Made by a program: the position numbers and the translations under genes | From: Sideroxydans sp. | GTDB taxonomy: Bacteria; Pseudomonadota; Gammaproteobacteria; Burkholderiales; Gallionellaceae | Direction: 5' to 3' | DNA length: 64,000 bases | NCBI GenBank assembly: GCA_013791855.1 | Contig: VMTA01000047.1 | Span: forward strand, 152,580 to 216,579 | The notes under the pieces: generated by a model | What the model was told of the DNA's origin: nothing | Seen by the model: the letters and a program-made list of their open reading frames with translations, nothing else | Database searches by the model: none | Part shown: in pieces, positions 16,198-25,081 of the stretch | Layout of the letters: each line of letters begins with the position of its first letter | How positions within the stretch are numbered: position 1 is the first letter of the stretch

Positions 16198-18045
16198 ATG
16201 AACATATTCTACGAAGAAGACGGCAGTTTCAAGGTCGGCAGCATCATGACCGATAACACCTCCTCCCTGCAGGTCGAGAACCTCCACGGAAAACGCTGCA
16301 AGATCAAAGCCGCCAATGTCATGCTGCGCTTTGAACAGCCCAGCCTGAGTGAATTCATGGCAAAGGCAGATCAGGCTGCCAACGATATCGATCTCGATTT
16401 CCTGTGGGAAGCTTGCCCGTCGGATGAGTTCGCCTTCGAGGAATTGGCACAAGATTACTATGGACATAAGCCCACGCCGATCGAGGCTGCCGGTGCGCTG
16501 ATCCGTCTGCATGGCTCACCCATGCACTTCTACAAGAAGGGCAAGGGGCGCTATAAAGCCGCCCCAGCCGATGCATTGAAAGCAGCACTGGCCAGTGTGG
16601 AGAAGAAACGCATCCAAGCCGAACTGCAAGCGCGCTATACGGAAGAGCTGACGCATTTCAAGCTGCCTGAAGAATTCTCCGACAAACTCAAAGCGATCCT
16701 GTACCAACCGGATCGCAACACCCTCGAGGTCAAAGCGCTGGAAGCGGCTTGTGCCGCCACGCATCTTTCCGTCCCGCACCTGCTGGAAAAGTGCGGCGCG
16801 CTGCCCTCTTCGCACGATTTCCACCTGAACAAGTTCCTGTTCGAGAACTTCCCGCGCGGCACCGGCTTCCCCGAGGTGACTGTTGAAGAGCATCCCGAAC
16901 TGCCCAAAGCGACAGTCAACGCCTTCAGCATCGACGATGCCGCCACCACCGAAATCGACGATGCCTTCTCGATCGAAACGCTGGCGAACGGCAACCATCG
17001 CATCGGCATCCATATCGCAGCACCTGCGCTCGGTATCGCGCCCGGATCGGACATCGACGCCATCGCCGCTCAGCGCATGTCCACCGTGTACATGCCGGGC
17101 GACAAGATCACCATGCTGCCGGACAACGTGGTGCAAGCATTCACGCTGTGCGCGGACAAGGTCTGCCCCGCGCTGTCTTTATATGTCGAAGTGAACGAAG
17201 CACTGGAGATCGTGAGCAGCGATAGCCGCATCGAGCGCCTGCACATCGCCGCCAACCTGCGCCATGACACGCTGGAACCTCTGTTCAACGACGGATCCGT
17301 GGCCGCACGCCAGTTCGACTACGCCTACGGCCCCGAGCTGGAACTGCTGTGGGACTTCGCCAACAAGCTGGAAGCCGGTCGCGGCAAGTCGTCTGACACC
17401 AATCAGCAGCAGATCGACTACATCTTCAACGTCGAGAACGACCGCATCACCATCGGCCACCGCCTGCGCGGTTCGCCCATCGACAAGGTGGTGTCGGAGT
17501 TGATGATCCTCGCCAACAGCAGTTGGGGGAAGTTGCTGGATGACAACAGTGTCGCCGGCATCTATCGCACACAGAACAACGGCAAGGTGAAAATGAGCAC
17601 CGTCGCCGCGCCGCATCAGGGCTTGGGCGTGGCGCATTACGCCTGGTCCAGCTCGCCGCTGCGCCGTTATGTCGATCTGGTGAACCAGCGCCAGATCATG
17701 AGCGTGCTACGCGGCGAAGAACCCGCCTACGCGAAGAACGACACCGCACTGTTCGCCATCCTGCGCGATTTCGATGCCGCCTACACCACCTACAACGAGT
17801 TCCAGCGCAACATGGAACGTTACTGGTGCCTGCGCTGGCTGCAGCAAGAGCACATTGCGCAGCTTGATGCCGTTGTGTTGCGCGAGAACCTGGTCAAGTT
17901 CGTGGACATCCCGCTGGTCGGGCGCGTTTCCGCGCTGCCTGAGACTGCAGCCAATACACAAGTGACACTGGAGATCGTTTCCGTCGATCTGCTCGACCTC
18001 AACTTCGAAGCGCGGCCCGTCGCGGTCGCTGCCGGTGAGGCATGA
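16198..18045 (+). CDS. RNB-domain 3'-5' exoribonuclease (RNase II/R family)
   Basis: A 615-residue enzyme. N-terminal small-domain region (about 1-190), then an RNB catalytic domain (about 235-560). The metal-site motif reads AFSIDDAATTEIDDAFSIE (about 240-258), with the expected spaced Asp residues. Later conserved parts are HLRGSPIDKVVSELMILANSSWG-type (given as positions about 420-445) and YAWSSSPLRRYVDLVNQRQ, the RNB signature. It lacks the long basic C-terminal tail of RNase R, and its N-terminus is unlike E. coli RNase II, so I do not assign rnr or rnb. Cytoplasmic single-stranded RNA decay is expected. Its last bases overlap the TonB-like gene (ATGA). Confidence 0.88.
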   Translation: MNIFYEEDGSFKVGSIMTDNTSSLQVENLHGKRCKIKAANVMLRFEQPSLSEFMAKADQAANDIDLDFLWEACPSDEFAFEELAQDYYGHKPTPIEAAGALIRLHGSPMHFYKKGKGRYKAAPADALKAALASVEKKRIQAELQARYTEELTHFKLPEEFSDKLKAILYQPDRNTLEVKALEAACAATHLSVPHLLEKCGALPSSHDFHLNKFLFENFPRGTGFPEVTVEEHPELPKATVNAFSIDDAATTEIDDAFSIETLANGNHRIGIHIAAPALGIAPGSDIDAIAAQRMSTVYMPGDKITMLPDNVVQAFTLCADKVCPALSLYVEVNEALEIVSSDSRIERLHIAANLRHDTLEPLFNDGSVAARQFDYAYGPELELLWDFANKLEAGRGKSSDTNQQQIDYIFNVENDRITIGHRLRGSPIDKVVSELMILANSSWGKLLDDNSVAGIYRTQNNGKVKMSTVAAPHQGLGVAHYAWSSSPLRRYVDLVNQRQIMSVLRGEEPAYAKNDTALFAILRDFDAAYTTYNEFQRNMERYWCLRWLQQEHIAQLDAVVLRENLVKFVDIPLVGRVSALPETAANTQVTLEIVSVDLLDLNFEARPVAVAAGEA

Positions 18046-18908
18046 AGAGCTACCTGCTCATGGCTTTGCTGCGCGAACGCCTCTCGTTCGCGACAGGCTT
18101 TTCATTGCTGCTGCATGCTTTCGTATTATTTGGCATCACCTTCACCGTGCCGGATGCCAAGACACTGGCGAAACGGCTGGAGCCGCTTGAAGTCACGCTG
18201 GTCAACAGCCAGTCGCGCAACAAACCGACCAAGGCCAATGCCTATGCGCAGAGCAATCTGGACGGCGGCGGCAACACGCCGGAGGATATGCGCGCGGGAA
18301 CACCGTTCCCGGTGGTCAGCAACGACACACGCTACACACCGGAGCAGGCTGCCAAACGGGTCAAGGCACTCGAACAGGAAGTGAAATCGCTACTCACCCG
18401 TGGCAAGAGCGACTATCGGGTGGAGCAGCAAAAGCAGGCACCCAAGCCCCAGGACAGCAGCAAGAGCGGCGAAGATTTGGTGCAGCGTTCACTGGAGATC
18501 GCGCGACTGGAAGCCGAGATCAGCAAGAACATCAATCTCTATGAGAAACTGCCCAAGCGCAAATTCATCGGCGCGCGCACCGAGGAATACAAATACGCGC
18601 AATATGTCGAAGACTGGCGCGCCAAGGTCGAACGCATCGGCAACCTGAACTATCCCGAAGCCGCACGACGCCAAAAACTCTACGGCAGCCTCACGCTGAC
18701 GGTGAACATCCGTTCCGACGGCAGTGTGGAGAACATCGAGATCAATCGCACTTCCGGTCATCGCATCCTTGATGCCGCCGCCCAGCGCATCGTCAAACTC
18801 GCTGGCCCCTACGCGCCCTTCCCGCCCAACATCAGCAAGGAAGTCGACGTGCTGGGCATCACCCGCACCTGGACGTTCACCACCAGCGACCGGCTTGAAG
18901 CGAAATAG
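18042..18908 (+). CDS. TonB-family C-terminal domain protein
   Basis: A 288-residue protein with one N-terminal transmembrane helix (about 17-37, TGFSLLLHAFVLFGITFTV), a long hydrophilic linker with a charged helical part (about 105-180; RVKALEQEVKSLL, EIARLEAEISKNINLYEKL), and a TonB C-terminal fold (about 200-280; NLNYPEAARRQKLYGSLTL, VNIRSDGSVENIEINRTSGH). Probably transduces inner-membrane proton energy to outer-membrane receptors. No ExbB/ExbD or receptor is nearby. Its start overlaps the stop of the RNB exonuclease, an odd pair for translational coupling. Convergent with the next gene with a 14-base gap. Confidence 0.85.
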   Translation: MKSYLLMALLRERLSFATGFSLLLHAFVLFGITFTVPDAKTLAKRLEPLEVTLVNSQSRNKPTKANAYAQSNLDGGGNTPEDMRAGTPFPVVSNDTRYTPEQAAKRVKALEQEVKSLLTRGKSDYRVEQQKQAPKPQDSSKSGEDLVQRSLEIARLEAEISKNINLYEKLPKRKFIGARTEEYKYAQYVEDWRAKVERIGNLNYPEAARRQKLYGSLTLTVNIRSDGSVENIEINRTSGHRILDAAAQRIVKLAGPYAPFPPNISKEVDVLGITRTWTFTTSDRLEAK

Positions 18909-18922
18909 TCGCGCGCCTGCGC

Positions 18923-21700
18923 TTATTCATCTGCATACACCCGGTTGCGTCCCGCCTGCTTGGCGTGATACATCGCTGTATCGGCCTGCTTGAGCAATTC
19001 ATCGACACCAGTCTCGTTTGCACCGAACAGCAACAGACCGATGCTGGAAGTACAGAAATGCTCGACTTCCCTCGTCTCTCCCGATGGCAACCGCATCTGC
19101 AGCAGATAGGGATCGGCCAGCGCAGCGCGGACCTTCTCCGCCACCAGCAGAGCCTGCTGCATGGCCGATGAACGATCCCCTTCCAGTTCGCTCAGCACCA
19201 CCACGAATTCGTCGCCGCCCAGTCTGGCGACGGTGTCCGTCCTGCGCACACAAGCGGTGATGCGCCGCGCCACTTCAGCTAGCAGCAGATCGCCCATGTC
19301 GTGGCCATGCTGGTCGTTGAGCGGTTTGAAATTATCCAGATCGAGGAACATCAGCGCGCCATAACGCCCGCTGCGTGCACTGGCAGCCATCGCCTGCTGC
19401 AGGCGGTCATTCAGCAAACGCCGGTTGGGCAAGCGCGTCAGCACATCATAGAACGCCATCTGCCGGATCAGCGTCTCCATCTCATGACGGTCGCTGATGT
19501 CCAGGCAGGAGCCGATATAGCCGATGAATCCGCCTGCCGCATCATGGTTGGGCACGCCATGATCGATGATCCAGCGGTATTCGCCATCGTGTCGGCGCAG
19601 GCGATATTCCATGGTGAATGGCTGCCGTGCCTCGAAGGCTGAGGCATAGGTATCCAGGCAGCGCAGGCGGTCCTCCTCGTGCACGCTATCCAACCATCCG
19701 TCACCCAGTTCCTGCTCAAACTGGCGCCCAGTGAACGCCAGCCAGACCTGATTGAAGTAGGTACATCCCTTGTCCGCACCGGCGATCCAGATCATCACCG
19801 GCACGCTGTCGGCCAGCGTACGGAAACGGTTCTCGCTCTCCCGCAGGGCGTTCTGCGCTTCCACCATCGCCGACACATCGCGGCTGACGCCGAAGATACC
19901 GATCACCGTCTTGCCGTCCGTGTCGAACAACGGCCACTTGTTGGTCAGTACCCAGCCTTTGCGTCCGGACTCGTCGTAATACGGGGCGATCTTGTTCAGT
20001 AACGCCTTGCCTGTGCGGAATACCGGCAGCTCTTCCTCGATGTATATCTGTGCGGTATCCGGCGGGAACACTTCGCGATCATGCTTGCCGATCATGTTGC
20101 GCCAGTTCGCATGCCCGGTGATCTTTGCCAGTGTCTGGCTGCAGAAGCGGAAACGGCTGTCCCTATCTTTGAAATACACGAAATCCGTGGTGTTCTCCAG
20201 GAACGACACGAAATCACGGTTCAATTCGCGCAGTTGCGCCTCGGCCTGTTTGCGCGCGGTGATGTCCTGTTTCACCGCGATGAAATGCGTGATTTCACCG
20301 CCCTCGCCCGACACCGGCGTGATGGTCATTTCCTCGTCGTACAGCGTGCCGTCCTGGCGGCGATTGACCAGTTCACCATGCCAGATGCGCCCGGCGCGTA
20401 TGGTCTGCCACATCCGGTCGTAGAACGCCTGATCCTGCCTTCCGGAACGCACCAGCTCCTTGGGCGTGCGGCCGACCGCCTCGTCCACACCGTAGCCGCT
20501 CAGCGTCTCGAATGCATGGTTCGCCCATTCGATGCGACCGTCCCGGTCGGTGATGAGCACCGCGTTCGCTGCCGCATTCAGTGACAGATCCTTTATACGC
20601 AAGGCCGCCGTCAATTCGGCCGCAATGAGCGCGGCATTGCGCCGCGTATTGAACCAAGACAGTGCCAGGAAGAACATCAGCAGGCTCATCCCCAGCCCGA
20701 ACCACATATAGCCCCAAGCCTTGCTGTAATCCAGACCGGTCAGATCACCGCCGTGCTGTTCGAAATTCAGCGTCCACACCCTGCCGCTGAAATCGATATG
20801 CTGAACGACGCCGAACAGCGGCTGCGGGTTGGAGAGACCGGGACGGCTGTCATACAGCAAGGCAGCGGGATCCACGGCCGCACCGTCATAGACCTGCATA
20901 TGGATATGCTGGATGGTGTGATCATCCCAGCGTGCCAGCACACCATCCAGCAGGTCGTTCATGCGGAAAGGGCTGTACACCCAGCCCCGCAATGCGGCAC
21001 GGCGTTGTTGCACGGTATCCAGCAGAGCTCCGTTGCGATACACCGGCGCATACATCAGCGTTCCGGCCTGCACATCCCGGTCAGTCTCCTGCACCAGCGT
21101 GACCTTGCCGGACAAGGCGACCGTATGATCGTCGCGCGCCTGCGCCATCGCCGCACGGCGCACCGGATCGGAATACATGTCATAGCCGAAGGCGCGCAGG
21201 TTGCGGCCCTGGAACGGTTCAAGATAGAGGATGGTGGTGTATAGCTCGCGCTGGCCAGAAGGATACAAGCTGTATTGCGGGAAGCCCTGCTTGCGGACGG
21301 CCGCGACATGGGCAGGCAGTTGCGCGGGCAGGATGACCTGCGCGTAGCCCAGCCCCTGGATGCCGTTGAAATGCTCGTCGATACGCACCCGTTTGGCATA
21401 GACACGCCACTCCTCGCGCGACACGAAATCCGACGCATCGAACATCGCGGCACCGCCCAGCAGCACCTGCTTGTGCGCCTGCAGGCGCGCTTCCACCTTC
21501 AGTCTGACCTCCTCCGCCTCGGCGGCGAAATCACGCATCGCCGACTGCTCGATGTCGGACTTGGCGACATAAACAGCATACGAGGTCGCCATCAGCCCGA
21601 CCAGCAACAGTAGCCATGCCATGCTGGCATGCTTGGACACGAAGCGCATGCCCAGTGCCTGTTCGACCGACTGTGAAGTGTAAGACGCGTTTTGCGCCAT
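18923..21700 (-). CDS. Membrane-bound CHASE-PAS-PAS-PAS-GGDEF diguanylate cyclase
   Basis: A 925-residue sensor. Transmembrane helix 1 about 28-47; periplasmic CHASE-like domain about 65-285 (FNGIQGLGYAQVILPAQLPAHVAAVRKQGF region); helix 2 about 330-350. PAS/PAC about 368-490 (ITDRDGRIEWANHAFETLSGY), PAS about 495-620 (FVYFKDRDSRFRFCSQTLAKITGH) and PAS about 625-745 (MIWIAGADKGCTYFNQVWL). GGDEF domain about 755-925 with RLGGDEFVVVLSE and an RRTD product-inhibition site five residues before it. No EAL domain, so it should make but not degrade c-di-GMP. Signal unknown. Confidence 0.92.
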   Translation of the reverse strand: MAQNASYTSQSVEQALGMRFVSKHASMAWLLLLVGLMATSYAVYVAKSDIEQSAMRDFAAEAEEVRLKVEARLQAHKQVLLGGAAMFDASDFVSREEWRVYAKRVRIDEHFNGIQGLGYAQVILPAQLPAHVAAVRKQGFPQYSLYPSGQRELYTTILYLEPFQGRNLRAFGYDMYSDPVRRAAMAQARDDHTVALSGKVTLVQETDRDVQAGTLMYAPVYRNGALLDTVQQRRAALRGWVYSPFRMNDLLDGVLARWDDHTIQHIHMQVYDGAAVDPAALLYDSRPGLSNPQPLFGVVQHIDFSGRVWTLNFEQHGGDLTGLDYSKAWGYMWFGLGMSLLMFFLALSWFNTRRNAALIAAELTAALRIKDLSLNAAANAVLITDRDGRIEWANHAFETLSGYGVDEAVGRTPKELVRSGRQDQAFYDRMWQTIRAGRIWHGELVNRRQDGTLYDEEMTITPVSGEGGEITHFIAVKQDITARKQAEAQLRELNRDFVSFLENTTDFVYFKDRDSRFRFCSQTLAKITGHANWRNMIGKHDREVFPPDTAQIYIEEELPVFRTGKALLNKIAPYYDESGRKGWVLTNKWPLFDTDGKTVIGIFGVSRDVSAMVEAQNALRESENRFRTLADSVPVMIWIAGADKGCTYFNQVWLAFTGRQFEQELGDGWLDSVHEEDRLRCLDTYASAFEARQPFTMEYRLRRHDGEYRWIIDHGVPNHDAAGGFIGYIGSCLDISDRHEMETLIRQMAFYDVLTRLPNRRLLNDRLQQAMAASARSGRYGALMFLDLDNFKPLNDQHGHDMGDLLLAEVARRITACVRRTDTVARLGGDEFVVVLSELEGDRSSAMQQALLVAEKVRAALADPYLLQMRLPSGETREVEHFCTSSIGLLLFGANETGVDELLKQADTAMYHAKQAGRNRVYADE

Positions 21701-21749
21701 GCCTCTCCCTCCTCCGGGAATCGCTGAGTTATTCTATTCATGCGTGCGA

Positions 21750-21786
21750 CATATATTGATTATATGCTCGGCAAATGCAACTGCAT
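21750..21786 (+). promoter_or_regulatory. Two small palindromes upstream of the zinc-type locus
   Basis: CATATA-TTGAT-TATATG (21750-21766) and ATGCA-AC-TGCAT (21775-21786) lie 55-90 bases before the first gene of the metal-uptake locus. Their AT-rich dyad form resembles binding sites of Fur/Zur-type repressors, but neither matches a textbook Zur box closely. Confidence 0.35.
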
Positions 21787-21840
21787 CACCCTTGTACCGC
21801 ATTGTGGTCGCCCTGCCTATTTGCTATGGTGCCAGCCGTT

Positions 21841-22146
21841 ATGAATAAGGTCCGCCTGCTCCAGCCGCTGCTCCTCTCCCTCGCCCTGCTGTTCGTCCAG
21901 CAGGGGGCGGCCACGCACGCGATCGCGCACGCGCTGGCCGAGCAATCCCAGGATCAATCCCTGCCGCACGACTCGCAGTGCGAACTGTGCGCCGGCTATG
22001 CGCAGGTCGGCAGTGCAGTCGGCAGCAGCACCGTGCATTTCGATCTCCTTGCGTCGTGCACGTCGGCATACCAACGCACCCGCAGCGATCCTCACACCCT
22101 CACCATTGCGGCATTCGCCGCTCGCGCCCCACCCCGCTCCGCCTGA
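21841..22146 (+). CDS. Small secreted Cys/His-rich protein (DUF2946-like)
   Basis: A 101-residue protein starting MNKVRLLQPLLL at 21841; an in-frame start further up has no signal peptide. The signal peptide or anchor is about 1-25. The mature part has HAIAHAL, then LPHDSQCELCAGYAQ, a CXXC pair with nearby His that could bind a metal. The C-terminal half has no motif I recognise. DUF2946-like proteins are often found beside metal-transport genes, which fits the following porin and ABC genes. Function unknown. Confidence 0.7.
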   Translation: MNKVRLLQPLLLSLALLFVQQGAATHAIAHALAEQSQDQSLPHDSQCELCAGYAQVGSAVGSSTVHFDLLASCTSAYQRTRSDPHTLTIAAFAARAPPRSA

Positions 22147-22208
22147 ATCCCGATCTGCCCTCGCCGCATGATGCAGCGAGGAATGTCTATCCATTCAAGG
22201 AGTGAACC

Positions 22209-23396
22209 ATGTTCAAAATATTCGGCCTGTGCAGCGCGATGCTGCTATGCCAATCCGCTTACGCCGCAGGCAACGAATCCGCTTTCAATCCGGCGTTCTC
22301 GCTCATCCTGTCCGGCACTTACGGCAGCCTGCAACAAGACCCGGCGACGCCAGCCACCGGCTTCGCCATGAACCCCAACCCGGTGCACGAGCAGGGCTTC
22401 AACCTCGGCGAGTCGGAGATGGGCATCTCCGCCAATATCGACCCGCAGTTTCGCGGCGTGGCCACGCTCGCGCTCGACCCGGCCGGCGGCGTCAGCGTCG
22501 AGAACGCCTATGTGCAGACCACATCGCTCGGCGACGGCCTCAAGCTGAAGTTCGGCCGCTATTTCTCCGGTCTCGGCTATCTCAATGAGCAGCATGCGCA
22601 TGCCTGGGACTTCGTCGATCAGCCGCTGGTGTATGCCGCGTTGTGGGAGAACCAGCTGGGTGAGGATGGCGTGCAATTGAAATGGCTGGCACCGACCGAG
22701 ATGTTCATCGAACTCGGTGTCGAAGCAGCAAAAGGTCGCGGCTTCCCCGGCACGGAACGGGCCAAGAACGGCAGCGGTGCGGGCGTGCTGTTCGCACACA
22801 TCGGCGACGACATCGGTATCGAACAGAGTTGGCGCGCGGGATTCTCCCTGCACCGCACGCGCGCTGTCGAACGCAGCAGCGATGATGTGCCCGACCTGAT
22901 TGGCAATAACGTGAGCACCGCCTTCAGCGGCGACAACCGCACCGCCGGTCTTGACTTGGTGTGGAAATACGCACCGCACGGCAACCTCAAGGAAAGTTAC
23001 TTGAAGCTACAAGGTGAATATTTCCGCCGCAGCGAGAGTGGCGAGTTGAGCTACGACACCGCCGGCGCGAACATCACCGACAGCTATGCCGTCACGCAAA
23101 GCGGTTGGTATGTACAAGGCGTGTATCAGTTCACGCCACAATGGCGTAGTGCGCTACGCTACGACAGTCTCGACCCCGGCATCGCCAGCGTGGGTGCCGC
23201 GAACGCTGGCAACGTCATTGCCGACTACGCCTTCCAACCCAGCCGCACCACTTTCATGCTGGACTACAGCGCCAGCGAGTTCTCGCGCATCCGTTTGCAA
23301 CTGGCGCATGACAGCGCGCGCCAAGGCTTGCCGGACAATCAACTGTTCGTGCAATACCTCATGAGTCTGGGTGCGCATGGCGCGCACAGCTACTAG
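22209..23396 (+). CDS. Outer-membrane beta-barrel protein of the metal-uptake locus
   Basis: A 395-residue protein with a signal peptide ending SAYAAGNES, then alternating amphipathic strands with many aromatic girdle residues. The C-terminus looks like barrel strands (FMLDYSASEFSRIRLQLAHD, QLFVQYLMSLG). An inner stretch GLGYLNEQHAHAWDF carries two His that could face a metal. AAGGAG lies before the start. No TonB box or plug domain is visible, so it is a porin-like channel, not a TonB-dependent receptor. It probably lets zinc (or another metal) across the outer membrane for the ABC system encoded next. Substrate inferred from context only. Confidence 0.75.
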   Translation: MFKIFGLCSAMLLCQSAYAAGNESAFNPAFSLILSGTYGSLQQDPATPATGFAMNPNPVHEQGFNLGESEMGISANIDPQFRGVATLALDPAGGVSVENAYVQTTSLGDGLKLKFGRYFSGLGYLNEQHAHAWDFVDQPLVYAALWENQLGEDGVQLKWLAPTEMFIELGVEAAKGRGFPGTERAKNGSGAGVLFAHIGDDIGIEQSWRAGFSLHRTRAVERSSDDVPDLIGNNVSTAFSGDNRTAGLDLVWKYAPHGNLKESYLKLQGEYFRRSESGELSYDTAGANITDSYAVTQSGWYVQGVYQFTPQWRSALRYDSLDPGIASVGAANAGNVIADYAFQPSRTTFMLDYSASEFSRIRLQLAHDSARQGLPDNQLFVQYLMSLGAHGAHSY

Positions 23397-23405
23397 GAGC
23401 ACGCC

Positions 23406-24302
23406 ATGTACAAGATGATCTTCTCTCTCGTTTTGCTGTCATTCAGCAGCCTCTCGCACGCCGCTCTCAAGGTGTTCGCCTGCGAACCTGAATGGGCGGC
23501 ACTCACACAGGAGCTAGCCGGAGACCAAGCCAATATCTATACCGCGACCGGCGCACTGCAGGACCCGCACCGTGTCGAAGCGCGCCCCAGCCTGATCGCC
23601 AAGGCACGCCGCGCCGATCTGGTGGTGTGCACCGGTGCCGAGCTGGAGATGGCCTGGCTGCCGGTGGTGCTGCGCGAATCGGGCAACGCCAGGGTGCAGC
23701 CCGGCGGCGACGGTTATTTCGAAGCCGCTTCGGCGGTGCACATGCTGGAAGTGCCGACCAGCTTGGATCGCGGCGATGGCGATGTGCACACGCTAGGCAA
23801 TCCGCACATCCAGACCGACGCGCGCAACTTCCTGCCCATCGCCAGCGCCCTCGCGCAGAGACTGATGCAAAACGATCCGGCCAATAAGGCGCTCTATCAA
23901 CAACGACTGGGAGCGTTCGAACAGCGATGGCGTGCCGCACTCGCGCGCTGGGAAAAACAAGCAGCACCGCTCAAGGGTGTCGCCGTCGTGGTGCAACACA
24001 AGGGCTTCCCCTACCTGTCCAACTGGCTGGGACTGCACGAAGTAGCGGTGCTGGAACCCAAACCCGGCATGGAACCCAGCGCCGCCTGGCTGTCTCAGGT
24101 GCTGGACACTTTGCAGCGACATCCCGCCAAGATGGTGCTGCGCGCCGCCTACCAGAGTGATCGCCCCGCGGCATGGATCACGCAACGCGCGACCATCGCC
24201 GCCGTGGAACTGCCCTACACCGTGGGTGGCAGCGACGCCGCACAAGACCTGTACGGATTGTTCGATGACACGCTCGCCCGCCTACTGAAAGGGGCGCAAT
24301 GA
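23406..24302 (+). CDS. Metal ABC transporter substrate-binding protein (ZnuA-like)
   Basis: A 298-residue cluster A-I binding protein. Signal peptide ending LSHAALK. Ligand-type residues: DPHRVEARPSL (His about 57), the GNPHIQTDARN segment (His about 137), QHKGFPYLSNWLG (His about 199), and the C-terminal part. A short Asp/Gly/His stretch (RGDGDVHTLG) replaces the long His-rich loop of typical ZnuA. AGGAG precedes the ATG. Overlaps the permease gene by four bases. Zinc is the most likely metal, manganese is possible. Confidence 0.85.
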   Translation: MYKMIFSLVLLSFSSLSHAALKVFACEPEWAALTQELAGDQANIYTATGALQDPHRVEARPSLIAKARRADLVVCTGAELEMAWLPVVLRESGNARVQPGGDGYFEAASAVHMLEVPTSLDRGDGDVHTLGNPHIQTDARNFLPIASALAQRLMQNDPANKALYQQRLGAFEQRWRAALARWEKQAAPLKGVAVVVQHKGFPYLSNWLGLHEVAVLEPKPGMEPSAAWLSQVLDTLQRHPAKMVLRAAYQSDRPAAWITQRATIAAVELPYTVGGSDAAQDLYGLFDDTLARLLKGAQ

Positions 24303-25042
24303 ACATCGAACTCGACATCCTGCTGCCCGCCTTCCTCGCCGGTCTGCTGGTGCTGTCCACGCACATCCCGTTCGGCATGCGCATCCTGCAGCGCGGCGTG
24401 ATCTTCGCCGACCTGGCGGTGGCGCAGATCGCCGGGCTGGGTGTGATCATCGCCGAGCTGTTGGGATTGCTGGGACAGCCGCTGCTGGTGCAATTGGTCG
24501 CCGCGAGCAGTGCCTTGTGCGGTGCCGCATTGCTGGCCTGGATAGAGCGCAGCGTGCCGCAGGTGAAAGAGGCCGCCATCGGGCTCACCTTCGTGCTCGC
24601 CGCCAGCCTCGGCATCCTGCTGCTGAGCCGCGACGTGCATGCGGGCGAACATCTGCGCGATCTGCTGGTCGGGCAGATCCTGTGGGTGGATGGGCAACAA
24701 CTCATCGCCACCGCACTGCTCAGTGCCGCGCTGCTCGTTGTCTGGCGACTGTTCCGCCAACGTCTCGGCGAGTTCGGCTTCTACGCACTGTTCGCCCTCG
24801 CCATCACCGCCTCAGTGCAACTGGTCGGCATCTATCTCGTGTTCGCCAGCCTGATCGTGCCTGCGCTGGCGACGCATCGCCTCTCCACGCAACGCATGCG
24901 CCATGCCTTTGCCGTCGGCATCTCGGGCTATGCGCTCGGCCTGCTGCTCTCGATATGGTTCGACTTGCCAGCGGGTGCGGCCATCGTGTGGGCGATGGCT
25001 GTCAGCGGGGGGCTGCTCAGCGTTCTGAAACCGCGCCACTAA
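24299..25042 (+). CDS. Metal ABC transporter permease (ZnuB-like)
   Basis: A 247-residue inner-membrane permease of the ABC-3 family with seven or eight hydrophobic helices. Conserved pieces: MRILQRGVIFADLAVAQIAGLG near the N-terminus (about 23-44) and QLVGIYLVFASLIVPALATHRL (about 180-201), both usual in ZnuB/MntB. It translocates the metal delivered by the binding protein. No ATP-binding subunit gene follows: aroE begins 40 bases on. The ATPase must be encoded elsewhere. Confidence 0.88.
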   Translation: MNIELDILLPAFLAGLLVLSTHIPFGMRILQRGVIFADLAVAQIAGLGVIIAELLGLLGQPLLVQLVAASSALCGAALLAWIERSVPQVKEAAIGLTFVLAASLGILLLSRDVHAGEHLRDLLVGQILWVDGQQLIATALLSAALLVVWRLFRQRLGEFGFYALFALAITASVQLVGIYLVFASLIVPALATHRLSTQRMRHAFAVGISGYALGLLLSIWFDLPAGAAIVWAMAVSGGLLSVLKPRH

Positions 25043-25047
25043 CCCGC

Positions 25048-25053
25048 TATAAT
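25048..25053 (+). promoter_or_regulatory. Possible -10 element of aroE
   Basis: TATAAT 29 bases before the aroE start, in the short gap after the permease gene. A matching -35 is not clear. Confidence 0.4.
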
Positions 25054-25081
25054 CCGCCGAACTTTCGCCTCCCATACCAGC

